Below are positions 18,629-27,104 of a stretch of DNA of 64,000 nt, piece after piece. Origin of the DNA: Piscinibacter sp. XHJ-5 (GTDB lineage Bacteria > Pseudomonadota > Gammaproteobacteria > Burkholderiales > Burkholderiaceae_C); assembly GCF_029855045.1 (NCBI RefSeq), contig NZ_CP123228.1, forward strand, positions 62,001 to 126,000, read 5' to 3'. The position numbers and the translations under genes are program-made. The notes beneath the pieces are model-generated. The model searched no databases. It worked only from the letters and a program-made list of their open reading frames with translations, and was not told the origin of the DNA. The stretch's first letter is position 1; every line of letters starts with the position of its first letter.

Positions 18629-20644
18629 GTGAAACTCCCCCTCTTCGCGACCCTCGCGCTGGCCACGAGCCTGGCGCTTGCCGCCGACAACGGCGCGTTG
18701 CAATCCGGCCTGGACCGCGCCGGCTTCGACTCCGGCGTGCGCGCGCAGGACGACCTGTTCCGCCACGCCAACGGCACCTGGATCCGGAACACGCCGATTC
18801 CCGCCGACAAGCCCGAGTTCGGCGGTTTCATCGAGCTGCGCGACCGCTCGGACGAGCGCGTGCGCAAGCTCGTCGAGGAGCTGAGCGCGAAGGACGCGCC
18901 GGCCGGCAGCGTCGAGCAGAAGATCGGCAGCTTCTACCGCGCCTACATGGACGAGGCGGCCATCGACCGGGCCGGCCTCGCGCCGCTGCAGCCCTGGCTC
19001 GCGCAGATCGATGCGCTCAAGACCAAGGGCGAGCTGGCCGCGCTGCTGGGCCGGCTGCAGGGACTGTCGAGCACGCCGGTGGAGCCCTGGGTCGATGCCG
19101 ATGCGAAGGAGCCGACGGTCAACCGGGCGCAGCTCTGGCAGGGCGGCCTCGGCATGCCCGACCGCGACTACTACCTCAGCGACAACGAGCGCTATGCCAA
19201 GGCGCGCACGGCCTACCGCGAGTACCTGCAGACGCTGCTGCGACTGGGCGGCAGCGCCGACCCCGACGGCGGCGCGACTGCGGTCTACGCGCTCGAGCGA
19301 CGCCTCGCGCAGGCGCACTGGACTCGGGTGGACAACCGCGATCCGCAGAAGACCTACAACCCCATGGCGGTGCCCGCGCTCGCCAAGGCCGCGCCCGGCT
19401 TCGACTGGGCGGCGTTCTTCAAGGCCGCCGATCTGCCCAGGATCGATCGCGTGGTGGTGTCGCAGCCGAGCTACGCCAAGTCGTTCGCCGCCACGGTGAA
19501 ATCGGTGCCGCTGCCCACGTGGAAGCTGTACCTGCGCGCGCAGTTGCTCAACGGCTCGGCCAAGCTGCTGCCCAAGGAGTTCCGCGATGCGCGCTTCGCG
19601 TTCCGCGGCAAGGCGCTGCTCGGCCTCGAGCAGGAGAAGCCGCGCTGGCAGGACGCCACGCAGGCCCTCGACGCCGCGCTCGGCGAGGCCGTGGGCCAGG
19701 TGTACGTCGCGCGTTACTTCCCGCCGGAGAACAAGGCGCGCATGCAGACGCTGGTGACCAACCTGCTGGCCGCCTACGACGAATCGATCGACGGCCTGAC
19801 GTGGATGGGGCCGCGCACCAGGCAGTTTGCGCGCGACAAGCTGGCCCGCTATGTGCAAAAGATCGGCTATCCCGAGGTGTGGCGCGACTACGGCAAGCTG
19901 GAGATCCGCGACGGCGATGCCCTGGGCAACGCCGTTCGCGCCGGCCGCTTCGAGTGGGAGCGCGTGGCCCGCAAGGCGGGCCGCCCCGTCGACCGCCGCG
20001 AGTGGCTGCTGACGCCGCAGAACGTCAACGCCTACTACAACCCCAGCCTCAACGAGATCGTGTTCCCCGCGGCCATCCTCGAGCCGCCCTTCTTCGACGC
20101 CAAGGCCGACGACGCGGTCAACTACGGCGCCATCGGCGCGATCATCGGCCACGAGATCAGCCACGGCTTCGACGACACCGGCAGCCAGTACGACGGCGAA
20201 GGCATGCTGCGCAACTGGTGGACCGATGCCGACCGCAAGGCCTTCTCGGCGCTGGGCGACAAGCTGGTCGCGCAGTACAACCAGTACGAGCCGCTGCCCG
20301 GCCACAAGCTCAACGGCAAGCTGACGCTGGGCGAGAACATCGCCGACCTGTCGGGCCTGCAGATCGCGTACAAGGCCTACCGACGCTCGCTGGGCGGCAA
20401 GCCGGCGCCTGTGATCGACGGCCTGTCCGGCGACGAGCGCTTCTACCTGGGCTGGGCGCAGGCCTGGCGCAGCAAGACGCGTCCGGAGCGGGCGCTGCAC
20501 CTGCTGACCATCGACACCCACTCGCCCGACGAATTCCGCGCCAACGGCGCGGCGGTGAACAGCGACGGCTTCCACAGCACCTTCGGCACCAAGCCGGGGG
20601 ACAAGATGTTCAAGCCGAGCGAGGAGCGCATCCGGATCTGGTAG
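18629..20644 (+). CDS. M13-family zinc metallopeptidase (neprilysin-like), secreted
   Basis: 671 residues from GTG 18629, with a signal peptide (LATSLALAADNG). N-terminal Peptidase_M13_N and C-terminal catalytic domain are at full length. The zinc site is HEISH (His508, Glu509, His512), with the third ligand Glu in GENIADLSG near residue 569. The NAYYNPSLNEIVFPA substrate-binding segment precedes it. The protein ends with the conserved short basic motif ERIRIW. A periplasmic oligopeptidase is expected. Confidence 0.9.
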   Translation: MKLPLFATLALATSLALAADNGALQSGLDRAGFDSGVRAQDDLFRHANGTWIRNTPIPADKPEFGGFIELRDRSDERVRKLVEELSAKDAPAGSVEQKIGSFYRAYMDEAAIDRAGLAPLQPWLAQIDALKTKGELAALLGRLQGLSSTPVEPWVDADAKEPTVNRAQLWQGGLGMPDRDYYLSDNERYAKARTAYREYLQTLLRLGGSADPDGGATAVYALERRLAQAHWTRVDNRDPQKTYNPMAVPALAKAAPGFDWAAFFKAADLPRIDRVVVSQPSYAKSFAATVKSVPLPTWKLYLRAQLLNGSAKLLPKEFRDARFAFRGKALLGLEQEKPRWQDATQALDAALGEAVGQVYVARYFPPENKARMQTLVTNLLAAYDESIDGLTWMGPRTRQFARDKLARYVQKIGYPEVWRDYGKLEIRDGDALGNAVRAGRFEWERVARKAGRPVDRREWLLTPQNVNAYYNPSLNEIVFPAAILEPPFFDAKADDAVNYGAIGAIIGHEISHGFDDTGSQYDGEGMLRNWWTDADRKAFSALGDKLVAQYNQYEPLPGHKLNGKLTLGENIADLSGLQIAYKAYRRSLGGKPAPVIDGLSGDERFYLGWAQAWRSKTRPERALHLLTIDTHSPDEFRANGAAVNSDGFHSTFGTKPGDKMFKPSEERIRIW

Positions 20645-20696
20645 GCGCGCCGCGGGGCTCGGCTACCCTTGCGCCTTTGCGCCCCGAGGGAAAGCC

Positions 20697-21068
20697 ATGC
20701 CCCGCACCATCCTCGACGAGACCCGCATGCACCCGGCCGTTCGCGAGCGCATCGCGAACTGGCATGCCGACATCGTTCACAACGTGCAGGCGGCGTCGCT
20801 GTCGAACACGGTGCTGGTGGTCGGGATGGCGCAGAACCCGCTCGTGCGGCGCGCGCGCGAGGCGCTGCGCGCCGCGGGCCAGCCGTTTCACTACCTCGAG
20901 TACGGCAGCTACTTCAGCCAGTGGCGTCGGCGCACCGCGCTGAAGATGTGGACCGGCTGGCCGACCTTTCCGATGGTGTTCGTGCGCGGCGTGCTGGTCG
21001 GAGGCCATGACGAGCTGCACAAGCTGATCGAGACGGGCGAGCTGAAGCGCCTGCTGGGGGAGCCTTGA
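20697..21068 (+). CDS. Glutaredoxin-like protein lacking the catalytic cysteines
   Basis: 123 residues. The fold features of a monothiol glutaredoxin are present: VLVVGMAQNPLVRRAREAL (strand and helix 1), WPTFPMVFV with the cis-proline, then GVLVGGHDEL and a final helix. The CxxC/CGFS position reads QNPL, so no active-site Cys remains. It may be a scaffolding or binding relic of the family. The following gene starts at the stop codon (TGATG), so they are likely co-translated. Confidence 0.65.
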   Translation: MPRTILDETRMHPAVRERIANWHADIVHNVQAASLSNTVLVVGMAQNPLVRRAREALRAAGQPFHYLEYGSYFSQWRRRTALKMWTGWPTFPMVFVRGVLVGGHDELHKLIETGELKRLLGEP

Positions 21069-22510
21069 TGCCCGCCCTTCGAGCTCTCGCAACCTGCGCG
21101 CTGCTGGCCTTCGCGTTCTGCGCGCAAGCCAAGGTCGTCGAGCCCTGCCGCGTGCCCGGCATCAAGAACGAAGTGCTCTGCGGCAAGCTCGCCCGTCCGC
21201 TCGACCCGGCCGCGCCGAACGGCCCGCAGATCGACATCCACTACGTCGTCGTTCCCGCCCTCGCGCGCAACAAGCATCCCGACCCGGTGGTCATGCTCGC
21301 CGGCGGGCCGGGCCAGAGCGCGATCCGCATCGCGCCGCAGGTGCTGCCGCTGTTCACCCGCCTCAACAACCGGCGCGACATCGTGTTCGTGGACCAGCGC
21401 GGCACCGGCAAGTCGGCGCCGCTCGACTGCGACGACCTTCGCCACCGGCCGCTCGCCGACGAGGCCGATCCGCAGTTCCAGGTGACGCAGCTCGCCCGCT
21501 GCCGGGAGCAGCTGCAGAAGCTGCCGCACGGCGACCTGCGCTTCTACACGACGACCATCGCGATGCAGGACCTGGACGCGGTGCGCCGCCAGCTCGGCGT
21601 GCCGCGCGTCAATCTGGTCGGCGTGTCGTACGGCACGCGGGCCGCATTGGAATACCAGCGCCAGTTCCCGGCCGCCGTGCGCCGCAGCGTGATCGACGGC
21701 GTGGCGCCGCCGGACATGGTGCTGCCGGCGAGCTTTTCCACCGACGGCCAGGCCGCTTTCGATGCCCTGGTGGCGGCCTGCCGCACGGAGCCGGTATGCG
21801 CCACGCTGCGGGACGACTGGACCGGGCTGCTGGCCAGCCTGCCCAAGCCGGTGACGGTGATCCACCCGCTGAGCGGCCAGCCCGAGAGCTTTACGCTGAC
21901 GCGCGACATGGTGCTGGGCGCGGTGCGCGGCCCGCTGTACCTGCCGGCCGCCGCGGCCGCGCTGCCGCAGGCCATCCACGCCGCGGCACGCGGGCGCTAC
22001 GAGCCGCTGGCCGGCCTGAACAGCTTGCTGGGCGGACGCAAGGGCATGGCGATCTCGATGGGCATGCACTTCTCGGTGGTGTGTGCCGAAGACGCGCCGC
22101 GCCTGTCCCAGGCCACCGACCCGCCCGGCGCCGACTTCGGCGCCGACTTTGCCCGGCTGTACCAGCGCATCTGCGCCGACTGGCCGCGCGGCGCCGTGGC
22201 CGACGACTTCTACCGAGTGCCGCCGGCCGCATCGCCGGTGCTGCTGCTCAGCGGCGGCGTGGACCCGGTGACGCCGCCCCGCCACGGCGAGCGCGTCGCG
22301 AAGGCGCTCGGCGCCCGCGCCCGCCATGTGGTGGCGCCGAACGCCGGCCATAGCGTCATCGGCCTCGGCTGCATGAGCGACGTGCTGTTCCGCTTCGTCG
22401 ATGCGGTCGACGACCATGAGGCGCTGGCCGTCGATGCCGACTGCGTGACCCGCGTGCCGCGGCCGCCGTCGTACCGGCCGATCACGTTGCCGCGGGAGCC
22501 GGCGCAATGA
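21068..22510 (+). CDS. Secreted alpha/beta-hydrolase, TAP/proline-iminopeptidase-like
   Basis: 480 residues from ATG 21068. A signal peptide (CALLAFAFCAQA) is followed by an alpha/beta-hydrolase core: oxyanion GGPGQS, FVDQRGTGKS, nucleophile elbow GVSYGT (Ser187), acid in SGGVDPVTPP and catalytic His in NAGHS. The C-terminal TAP-like region fits tripeptidyl or proline aminopeptidases and related esterases. Seven cysteines suggest a disulfide-stabilised periplasmic form. Its stop overlaps the ABC ATPase start as ATGA, indicating one operon with NatAB. Confidence 0.82.
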   Translation: MPALRALATCALLAFAFCAQAKVVEPCRVPGIKNEVLCGKLARPLDPAAPNGPQIDIHYVVVPALARNKHPDPVVMLAGGPGQSAIRIAPQVLPLFTRLNNRRDIVFVDQRGTGKSAPLDCDDLRHRPLADEADPQFQVTQLARCREQLQKLPHGDLRFYTTTIAMQDLDAVRRQLGVPRVNLVGVSYGTRAALEYQRQFPAAVRRSVIDGVAPPDMVLPASFSTDGQAAFDALVAACRTEPVCATLRDDWTGLLASLPKPVTVIHPLSGQPESFTLTRDMVLGAVRGPLYLPAAAAALPQAIHAAARGRYEPLAGLNSLLGGRKGMAISMGMHFSVVCAEDAPRLSQATDPPGADFGADFARLYQRICADWPRGAVADDFYRVPPAASPVLLLSGGVDPVTPPRHGERVAKALGARARHVVAPNAGHSVIGLGCMSDVLFRFVDAVDDHEALAVDADCVTRVPRPPSYRPITLPREPAQ

Positions 22511-23280
22511 TCGAGGTCCACAGCCTCGCCAGGCAGTTCGTGGTGCCGGCCGCCCCGTTCAGGCGCGTGCCCGCGCAGGTGGTGAAGGCGGTGCAGGACG
22601 TGAGCTTCACCGCGAAGGACGGCCACATCACCGGCCTGCTGGGCCCCAACGGCGCCGGCAAGACGACCACCTTGCGCATGCTGGCCGCGCTGATCGCGCC
22701 CGATGCAGGCCGCATGGCGGTGGACGGCATCGACGTGGTGTCGCGGCCGCGGGAGGCGCTGGCGCGCATGGGCGTGCTGAGCGATGCGCGCGGGCTGTAC
22801 CCGCGCCTGACCGCTCGCGAGAACATCGTCTACTACGGCGCGCTGCAAGGCATGTCGCGCGATGCCGCGCATGCACGCGCCGAGGCGCTGGCCCGGCTGC
22901 TGGAGATGACCCCGCTGCTGGAGCGTCGCACCGAGGGCTTCAGCCAGGGCGAGCGCATGAAGACGGCGCTGGCGCGCGCGCTGGTGCACGACCCCGCCAA
23001 CATCGTGCTCGACGAGCCCACCAACGGCCTGGACGTGCTGGCCACGCGCGCGCTGCGCGAGGCGCTGCGCCTGCTGAGCACGCCCGAAGGCGGCGCCAAG
23101 TGCATCGTGTTCTCCACGCACATCATGCAGGAGGTGGAACGCCTGTGCGACCGCGTCGTGCTGGTGTCGCACGGCCGCACCGTGGCCACCGGCAGCGTGG
23201 CCGAGCTCCTCGCGCAGACCGGCCAGCGCGACTTCGAGGAAGCCTTCGTGCAGCTCGCCTTCGGCCCCCTGCCTTCGTAG
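22507..23280 (+). CDS. ABC-2 type exporter ATP-binding protein (NatA-like)
   Basis: 257 residues. Walker A GPNGAGKTT (about 45-53), signature FSQGERMKTALARAL, Walker B NIVLDEPTNGLD and H-loop FSTH are all intact. The set matches the ATPase of NatAB-type Na+ or drug export systems. The cognate permease follows 43 bases later on the same strand. Confidence 0.88.
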   Translation: MIEVHSLARQFVVPAAPFRRVPAQVVKAVQDVSFTAKDGHITGLLGPNGAGKTTTLRMLAALIAPDAGRMAVDGIDVVSRPREALARMGVLSDARGLYPRLTARENIVYYGALQGMSRDAAHARAEALARLLEMTPLLERRTEGFSQGERMKTALARALVHDPANIVLDEPTNGLDVLATRALREALRLLSTPEGGAKCIVFSTHIMQEVERLCDRVVLVSHGRTVATGSVAELLAQTGQRDFEEAFVQLAFGPLPS

Positions 23281-23323
23281 GCGGGATGGCCAGCCCCACA
23301 CCCGTTGCCACGCCGCGCCCACC

Positions 23324-24487
23324 ATGCACCCTGCCTTCATCGTCTATCGCAAGGAGCTCACCGACGCCCTGCGCGATCGCCGCACCCTGCTGGTCGTGCT
23401 GATGTCGAGCGTGCTCCTCGGCCCGCTGGTGCTCGTCGCCCTCTCGGTCTTCATCGCCACGTTCGAATCGCGCGCCGAGCAGCGCGAGGTGCACGTGGTC
23501 GGCATCGAGCACGCGCCCACGCTGGCCAACTTCCTCGAGCGCCAGACCTACACCATCAAGAAGGCCCCGCCCGACTACGAGCAGCGACTGCGCGCCCAGA
23601 AGTACGCTGATCCGGTGGTCGTGATCCCGCCCGACTTCGAGGCGGGCCTGGTCAACGGCGATGCGCCCATCGTCGAGGTGATCAGCGACAGCGCCAACCG
23701 CCAGGCCAGCGGCAGTGCCGGGCGCATCCAGCGCCTGCTTCGGGGCTTCAACCGCGAGCGGGCCACCCTGCACCTGGCGATGCGCGGCGTGGCGGCCGAG
23801 CTGGTGGAGCCGATGCAGCTCGAAGAGCGCGACCTTGCCAGCACGCAGACGCGCGCGACGCAGTTCACCGGCATGCTCCCATTCTTCGTCATGCTGGCCG
23901 TGCTGTACGGCGCGCTGAACGCCGCGCTGGACACGACGGCGGGCGAGCGCGAGCGCGGCTCGCTGGAGCCGCTGCTGATGAACCCGGCGGAGCGGGTGTC
24001 GCTGGTGCTGGGCAAGTGGGGCGCGGTGGCCAGCCTGGGCATGCTGATCGCGGTGCTGAGCAGCTTGAGCTTCATCCCCGCCCAATGGCTGCTGCGCAGC
24101 GACACGCTGGCCGCGATGTTCCAGTACGGCTGGCGCGAGGCCCTGCTGTTCCTCGCCGTGCTGCTCCCCTTCGCCGCCGCCCTGTCGGCCGTCCTGATGG
24201 CCGTGGCCATCCGCTGCAAGAGCTTCAAGGAGGCGCAGGCCAGCACCGCGGTGCTGGTGCTGGGCATCTCGATGCTGCCGCTGGTGCAGATCTTTCAGCA
24301 AACCGGCGAGGAGCCCTGGCAGTGGTGGGTGCCGGCCCTGGCGCAGCAGACGCTGATGACGCGGGTGCTCCGGGGGGAGGGCTTCAGCGTGGAGCAGGTG
24401 GTGGTGCCGCTTGTGGTGTGCGTAGGGTTGAGCGTGATGGGGATCGTGTTCGTGGGGAGGATGTTGAGGGTGGCGGCGGTGCGGTGA
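23324..24487 (+). CDS. ABC-2 type exporter permease (NatB-like)
   Basis: 387 residues. One N-terminal helix (about 20-45) and a periplasmic domain (about 50-175) precede a cluster of five to six helices (about 180-385). The TTAGERERGSLEPLLMNP segment is the typical cytoplasmic coupling motif of NatB/CcmB-like permeases. It pairs with the ATPase just upstream. The cargo is unknown. Confidence 0.85.
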   Translation: MHPAFIVYRKELTDALRDRRTLLVVLMSSVLLGPLVLVALSVFIATFESRAEQREVHVVGIEHAPTLANFLERQTYTIKKAPPDYEQRLRAQKYADPVVVIPPDFEAGLVNGDAPIVEVISDSANRQASGSAGRIQRLLRGFNRERATLHLAMRGVAAELVEPMQLEERDLASTQTRATQFTGMLPFFVMLAVLYGALNAALDTTAGERERGSLEPLLMNPAERVSLVLGKWGAVASLGMLIAVLSSLSFIPAQWLLRSDTLAAMFQYGWREALLFLAVLLPFAAALSAVLMAVAIRCKSFKEAQASTAVLVLGISMLPLVQIFQQTGEEPWQWWVPALAQQTLMTRVLRGEGFSVEQVVVPLVVCVGLSVMGIVFVGRMLRVAAVR

Positions 24488-24728
24488 GGGGACGAGCGGA
24501 ACCTCCATCCGCAGATCTGGGCTGGTGGCGCTGACGCTAACAGCGCGCTTGCCAACGAAGAAGTCTACGCCTTCAAAGCTGACCACTCGCCGAACCCATT
24601 GAACGTACTTCGACGCAGGCTAAGACCGACGTAGGCGTAGGCAAAGATGCGTTTACTAGGCTCCACGGTCCACACCTTACAGTCGCCTTTGATACGGGGC
24701 TAACGAACCGTGCGATGCATCATTGACC

Positions 24729-25220
24729 ATGATCTTCCACAAACCTTTTGGTCCGCTGATATGGCGGACTTGCCCCTTCGCCCACCTGACACTTGGGGAA
24801 CTCCAGTTCATCTACATGGCGCGTCAGCAGGTTTTTGTTGTGGAACAAGCATGCATTTACCGCGATGCGGACGGGTACGATGAGCGAGCATGGCATGTGG
24901 CCGCGTGGCGCGCTTCGGAGAGGATGCCCGTTGCGTACGCGCGGCTCATCGAGCCAGGTGCGAAGTACTCGGAGGCCTCAATGGGCCGAGTCCTAACGAC
25001 GGCGGCTGGACGCGGGATCGGACTTGGTCGGGAGCTGGTTCGCCGTGTGATCGACTTGGCCGACCAAGTCTTTCCGAATGAAGGACTTCGTATCTCGGCG
25101 CAATCCCGCCTTGAGCACTTCTATACCGAAGCTGGCTTTGCTGTCGTCGGTGAGCCCTACCTAGAGGATGGAATCATGCACACAGAGATGCTTCTGCAAT
25201 CGGCGACCCCAACGGCATGA
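24729..25220 (+). CDS. GNAT acetyltransferase, ElaA family
   Basis: 163 residues from ATG 24729 (a TTG two codons earlier is possible). ElaA features: FIYMARQQVFVVEQACIYRDADGYDERAWH, then VARLIEP-like and GRVLTTAAGRGIGLGRELV, the acetyl-CoA pyrophosphate loop. The acceptor substrate is unknown. Third codon positions are noticeably richer in A/T than in neighbours upstream; this gene marks the start of a lower-GC stretch reaching about 31 kb. Confidence 0.78.
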   Translation: MIFHKPFGPLIWRTCPFAHLTLGELQFIYMARQQVFVVEQACIYRDADGYDERAWHVAAWRASERMPVAYARLIEPGAKYSEASMGRVLTTAAGRGIGLGRELVRRVIDLADQVFPNEGLRISAQSRLEHFYTEAGFAVVGEPYLEDGIMHTEMLLQSATPTA

Positions 25221-25225
25221 CATTC

Positions 25226-25600
25226 CTACGCTGCAGCCCTATGCAGGGCACGCTGTACCTCCGATTGCCACGGCAAGGTGTGAACAATCTCGTTGAGGTG
25301 AAGCACCGCCTGCATGCTGGGCAAGACTTCACCGTCTGCGTCCGTTAGTTGCAGGTTTGTCACTAGCGCAAGCGGGTCCGCCATTGCCACGACCCCGCTC
25401 TGAATCTCGATCCAGTCCCACGCTACCCCGGCCGCAAGATCGGCCGACGGGTTGCCCCACACAGTTTGCCCACTGCATGGCTGATGTGAGTCAGCCGCGG
25501 TGAACACTCGTGTGCCAAGATGTACAAAATGCAGATCTGGGGCGCACTCGGCCTGCCACAATACGGGCGGCCAAGCGCACACAATCCAAGCGGGTGTCAT
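25226..25600 (-). CDS. Hypothetical protein, divergent from luxR-A
   Basis: 124 residues, not assigned to a known family. It is Trp-rich with a pattern (GVAWDWIEIQSGVVAMADPLALVTNLQL, LNEIVHTLPWQ) that reads like a genuine conserved soluble domain. It ends against the acetyltransferase gene (convergent, 5-base gap). Its start faces luxR-A across 155 bases that contain the lux-box-like element at 25694-25713, so it could belong to the same regulon. Confidence 0.5.
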   Translation of the reverse strand: MTPAWIVCAWPPVLWQAECAPDLHFVHLGTRVFTAADSHQPCSGQTVWGNPSADLAAGVAWDWIEIQSGVVAMADPLALVTNLQLTDADGEVLPSMQAVLHLNEIVHTLPWQSEVQRALHRAAA

Positions 25601-25677
25601 TTGGTCTGCTGGGTCCTGCGCTAGTGGGACAGAGGGGCTTTGGTGGTGTCAGTGTCTTCGGTCCATGCGGGCTTGCC

Positions 25678-25697
25678 ATCTGTAAATCCTTGCACCT
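25678..25697. promoter_or_regulatory. Degenerate lux-box-like element upstream of luxR-A
   Basis: ATCTGTAAATCCTTGCACCT keeps CTGTAA and the spacing of the full box but has CAC instead of CAG. It overlaps the full box at 25694-25713 by four bases, so the two form a tandem 16-base repeat. Confidence 0.4.
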
Positions 25698-25713
25698 GTA
25701 ATCCCTTGCAGGT
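25694..25713. promoter_or_regulatory. Lux-box-like operator of luxR-A
   Basis: ACCTGTAATCCCTTGCAGGT is a dyad with the lux-box core CTG-N10-CAG and near-canonical ACCTGT/CAGGT ends, 41 bases before the luxR-A start. It shares CTGTAA-N7-CAG with elements before the peptide gene (26498-26517) and the exporter (36641-36660). Confidence 0.6.
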
Positions 25714-25754
25714 TCAGTCGCGGCTCATTTGCGTCCCGAGGTAAGGCGAGTCCA

Positions 25755-26468
25755 ATGCTTCAAGGTGGTTTCACGTCGGTGCTGCAAGTGAAGAGCCGCG
25801 ACGAGCTGCTGGCAGAAGTCGTGGGGTTCACAAGAAGGCTCGGCTTCGAGACGGTCAACGTCACGGCTGTTGTTGATCGCTTCCGCGGTGAGTCGGATTT
25901 CGTTTGGGTCAACAATGCGCCGAGTGCGTACCGGCAGTTATCTGAGACGGTAGAGGAGGGTCGTCGTGATCCCGTCGCCCAGCACTGCAAGCGCGCAAGT
26001 GTCCCAATCATTTGGAATCAAGACACCTATACATCTTGCGGTTTGGGTGAGAAGTGGGAAGTCCAAGCTCGCTTCGGTTATCGCACGGGGATTGCTCTGG
26101 CACTCCACCTGCCTGAGGGCCGGCACTTCTTCATTGGTGTGGATCGCGATCAAGCTCTTCCGAACAGTTCGGCGGAAGTCACTCGACTCGTTGCAGACCT
26201 CCAGCTATTCGCAGTGCATGCACAGGATGCCGCCTTGCGTGTGCTGGTGCCACCCCCACCACAGATGGACTTTCCCAGCTTGACCCCCAGAGAACTGGAG
26301 GGCTTGCGGTGGACCATGGAGGGCAAGACAGCGTGGGAGGTGGGCAACATCCTCGGCATCAGCGAACGAACGGCGGTGCTGCACATCAACAACGCCACTC
26401 ACAAGCTCGGATGTGTCAACAAACATCAGGCAGTCTTGAAAGCTTTACGATTGGGACTAATCCGATGA
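25755..26468 (+). CDS. LuxR-type regulator A (autoinducer-binding-like domain plus HTH)
   Basis: 237 residues. An autoinducer-binding-like domain (about 15-165) is followed by a LuxR/FixJ HTH (about 176-236: LTPRELEGLRWTMEGKTAWEVGNILGISERTAVLHINNATHKLG). Of the acyl-homoserine-lactone pocket residues known from TraR, Asp (D72), Pro (P73), Trp (W87) and Gly (G112) are kept. The positions of TraR W57 and Y61 are Tyr59 and Ser63. No luxI is in the window, so it is a solo regulator with a possibly altered ligand. It is the closest intact luxR to the peptide gene downstream and has a lux-box-like site in its promoter. Confidence 0.85.
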   Translation: MLQGGFTSVLQVKSRDELLAEVVGFTRRLGFETVNVTAVVDRFRGESDFVWVNNAPSAYRQLSETVEEGRRDPVAQHCKRASVPIIWNQDTYTSCGLGEKWEVQARFGYRTGIALALHLPEGRHFFIGVDRDQALPNSSAEVTRLVADLQLFAVHAQDAALRVLVPPPPQMDFPSLTPRELEGLRWTMEGKTAWEVGNILGISERTAVLHINNATHKLGCVNKHQAVLKALRLGLIR

Positions 26469-26497
26469 TGCCGAGGCGGTAGATGGCGACGGGCGCA

Positions 26498-26517
26498 AGC
26501 TGTAAGACTTGACAGTT
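26498..26517. promoter_or_regulatory. Lux-box-like operator of the peptide gene
   Basis: AGCTGTAAGACTTGACAGTT has the core CTG-N10-CAG, 73 bases before the peptide ATG. A -10-like TGCAAT (26539-26544) begins about 31 bases from the box centre, the geometry of a LuxR-activated promoter with the box replacing the -35. Confidence 0.55.
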
Positions 26518-26548
26518 ACGCCCTGAGTCTCTTGTTGGTGCAATGCCG

Positions 26549-26567
26549 ACACGCGCAAAACGCGTGT
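26549..26567 (+). promoter_or_regulatory. Stem-loop in the leader of the peptide gene
   Basis: ACACGCG-CAAAA-CGCGTGT, a perfect 7-base stem with a 5-base loop, followed by TCTTG. It lies 22 bases before the peptide ATG, between the predicted -10 and the ribosome site AGGAG (26579-26583), so it would be in the 5' untranslated region. It could act in RNA stability or as a weak terminator of luxR-A read-through. Confidence 0.45.
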
Positions 26568-26589
26568 TCTTGCAACTCAGGAGTCCGAC

Positions 26590-26733
26590 ATGTCGCAACA
26601 GCAAATCCCGGCCGTCCCGCAGCAACAAGCCAAGACATCGACCACTCCCACTGCGCCGCTGCCTATCGATTTGACTCTTCTTTCCAAGATCTGCGGCGGG
26701 ACGGCAACCTCGACGCCGACGCCAACTTGGTGA
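26590..26733 (+). CDS. Small double-glycine leader peptide precursor (47 residues)
   Basis: ATG at 26590 follows AGGAG by six bases. The polar Gln/Pro/Thr-rich start is followed by PIDLTLLSKICGG, a double-glycine leader end. Counting back from the cut, Gly-Gly at -1/-2 and hydrophobic residues at -4 (Ile), -7 (Leu) and -12 (Ile) fit the C39 peptidase recognition pattern; the common acidic residue at -8 is Leu here. Cleavage after Gly37 would release TATSTPTPTW, a ten-residue Thr/Pro/Trp peptide. It sits 121 bases after luxR-A on the same strand, behind a lux-box-like site. A C39 exporter is encoded 10 kb downstream. Whether it is a signal, a bacteriocin or something else is unknown; no immunity gene is evident. 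Confidence 0.6.
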   Translation: MSQQQIPAVPQQQAKTSTTPTAPLPIDLTLLSKICGGTATSTPTPTW

Positions 26734-27104
26734 GTCTTGATCTTCGGTCCGAAGGGCGAGGCTAGGGCCTCCGCGGTCGCTCGCTGCCCAGGCGCCTACC
26801 CGCCCAGTGCCCAAGTCGTAGGCCCGTCCCGCACGCGGCCTGACGACCGGCAGGGGGCGTTCTCTCTCGGACAGACGCCTGCGCAAGGCCCGCAGGCTTC
26901 TGTTCGTGCTATCGGTCGAACGCGCTTCACTATGTCGACGGTGGGTGCATAGCGTCGACGTGCGGCGTAGACACTGCAGCGCCCGCCATGTAAGCAACTG
27001 GCGGGGCGTCGGCAGGACGTCCGCTGATACGGAGCCCCCAACTATGACGGAAGGGCTTCGTGGCGCCGGCGGCTCCCCGCGCCAACTTGGCCGTCGCGAT
27101 AGAC
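26734..27104. other. Intergenic stretch without a recognisable gene
   Basis: Open frames occur on both strands but none shows a ribosome site, a known motif or consistent codon use. A short Arg-rich plus-strand frame around 26875-26940 could be a scrap of a mobile element gene but is too short to name. It separates the peptide gene from the decayed luxR-B. Confidence 0.4.

Noticed and set aside
24488..24728. Possible integron attC site before the ElaA-type acetyltransferase gene
   Set aside because: A GCTAAC-like core is present but no paired GTTRRRY site with an imperfect palindrome was found, and no integrase is visible.
26734..27104. Transposase remnant between the peptide gene and decayed luxR-B
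   Set aside because: One short Arg-rich frame is suggestive, but there are no terminal repeats, no catalytic motif and no target duplication.
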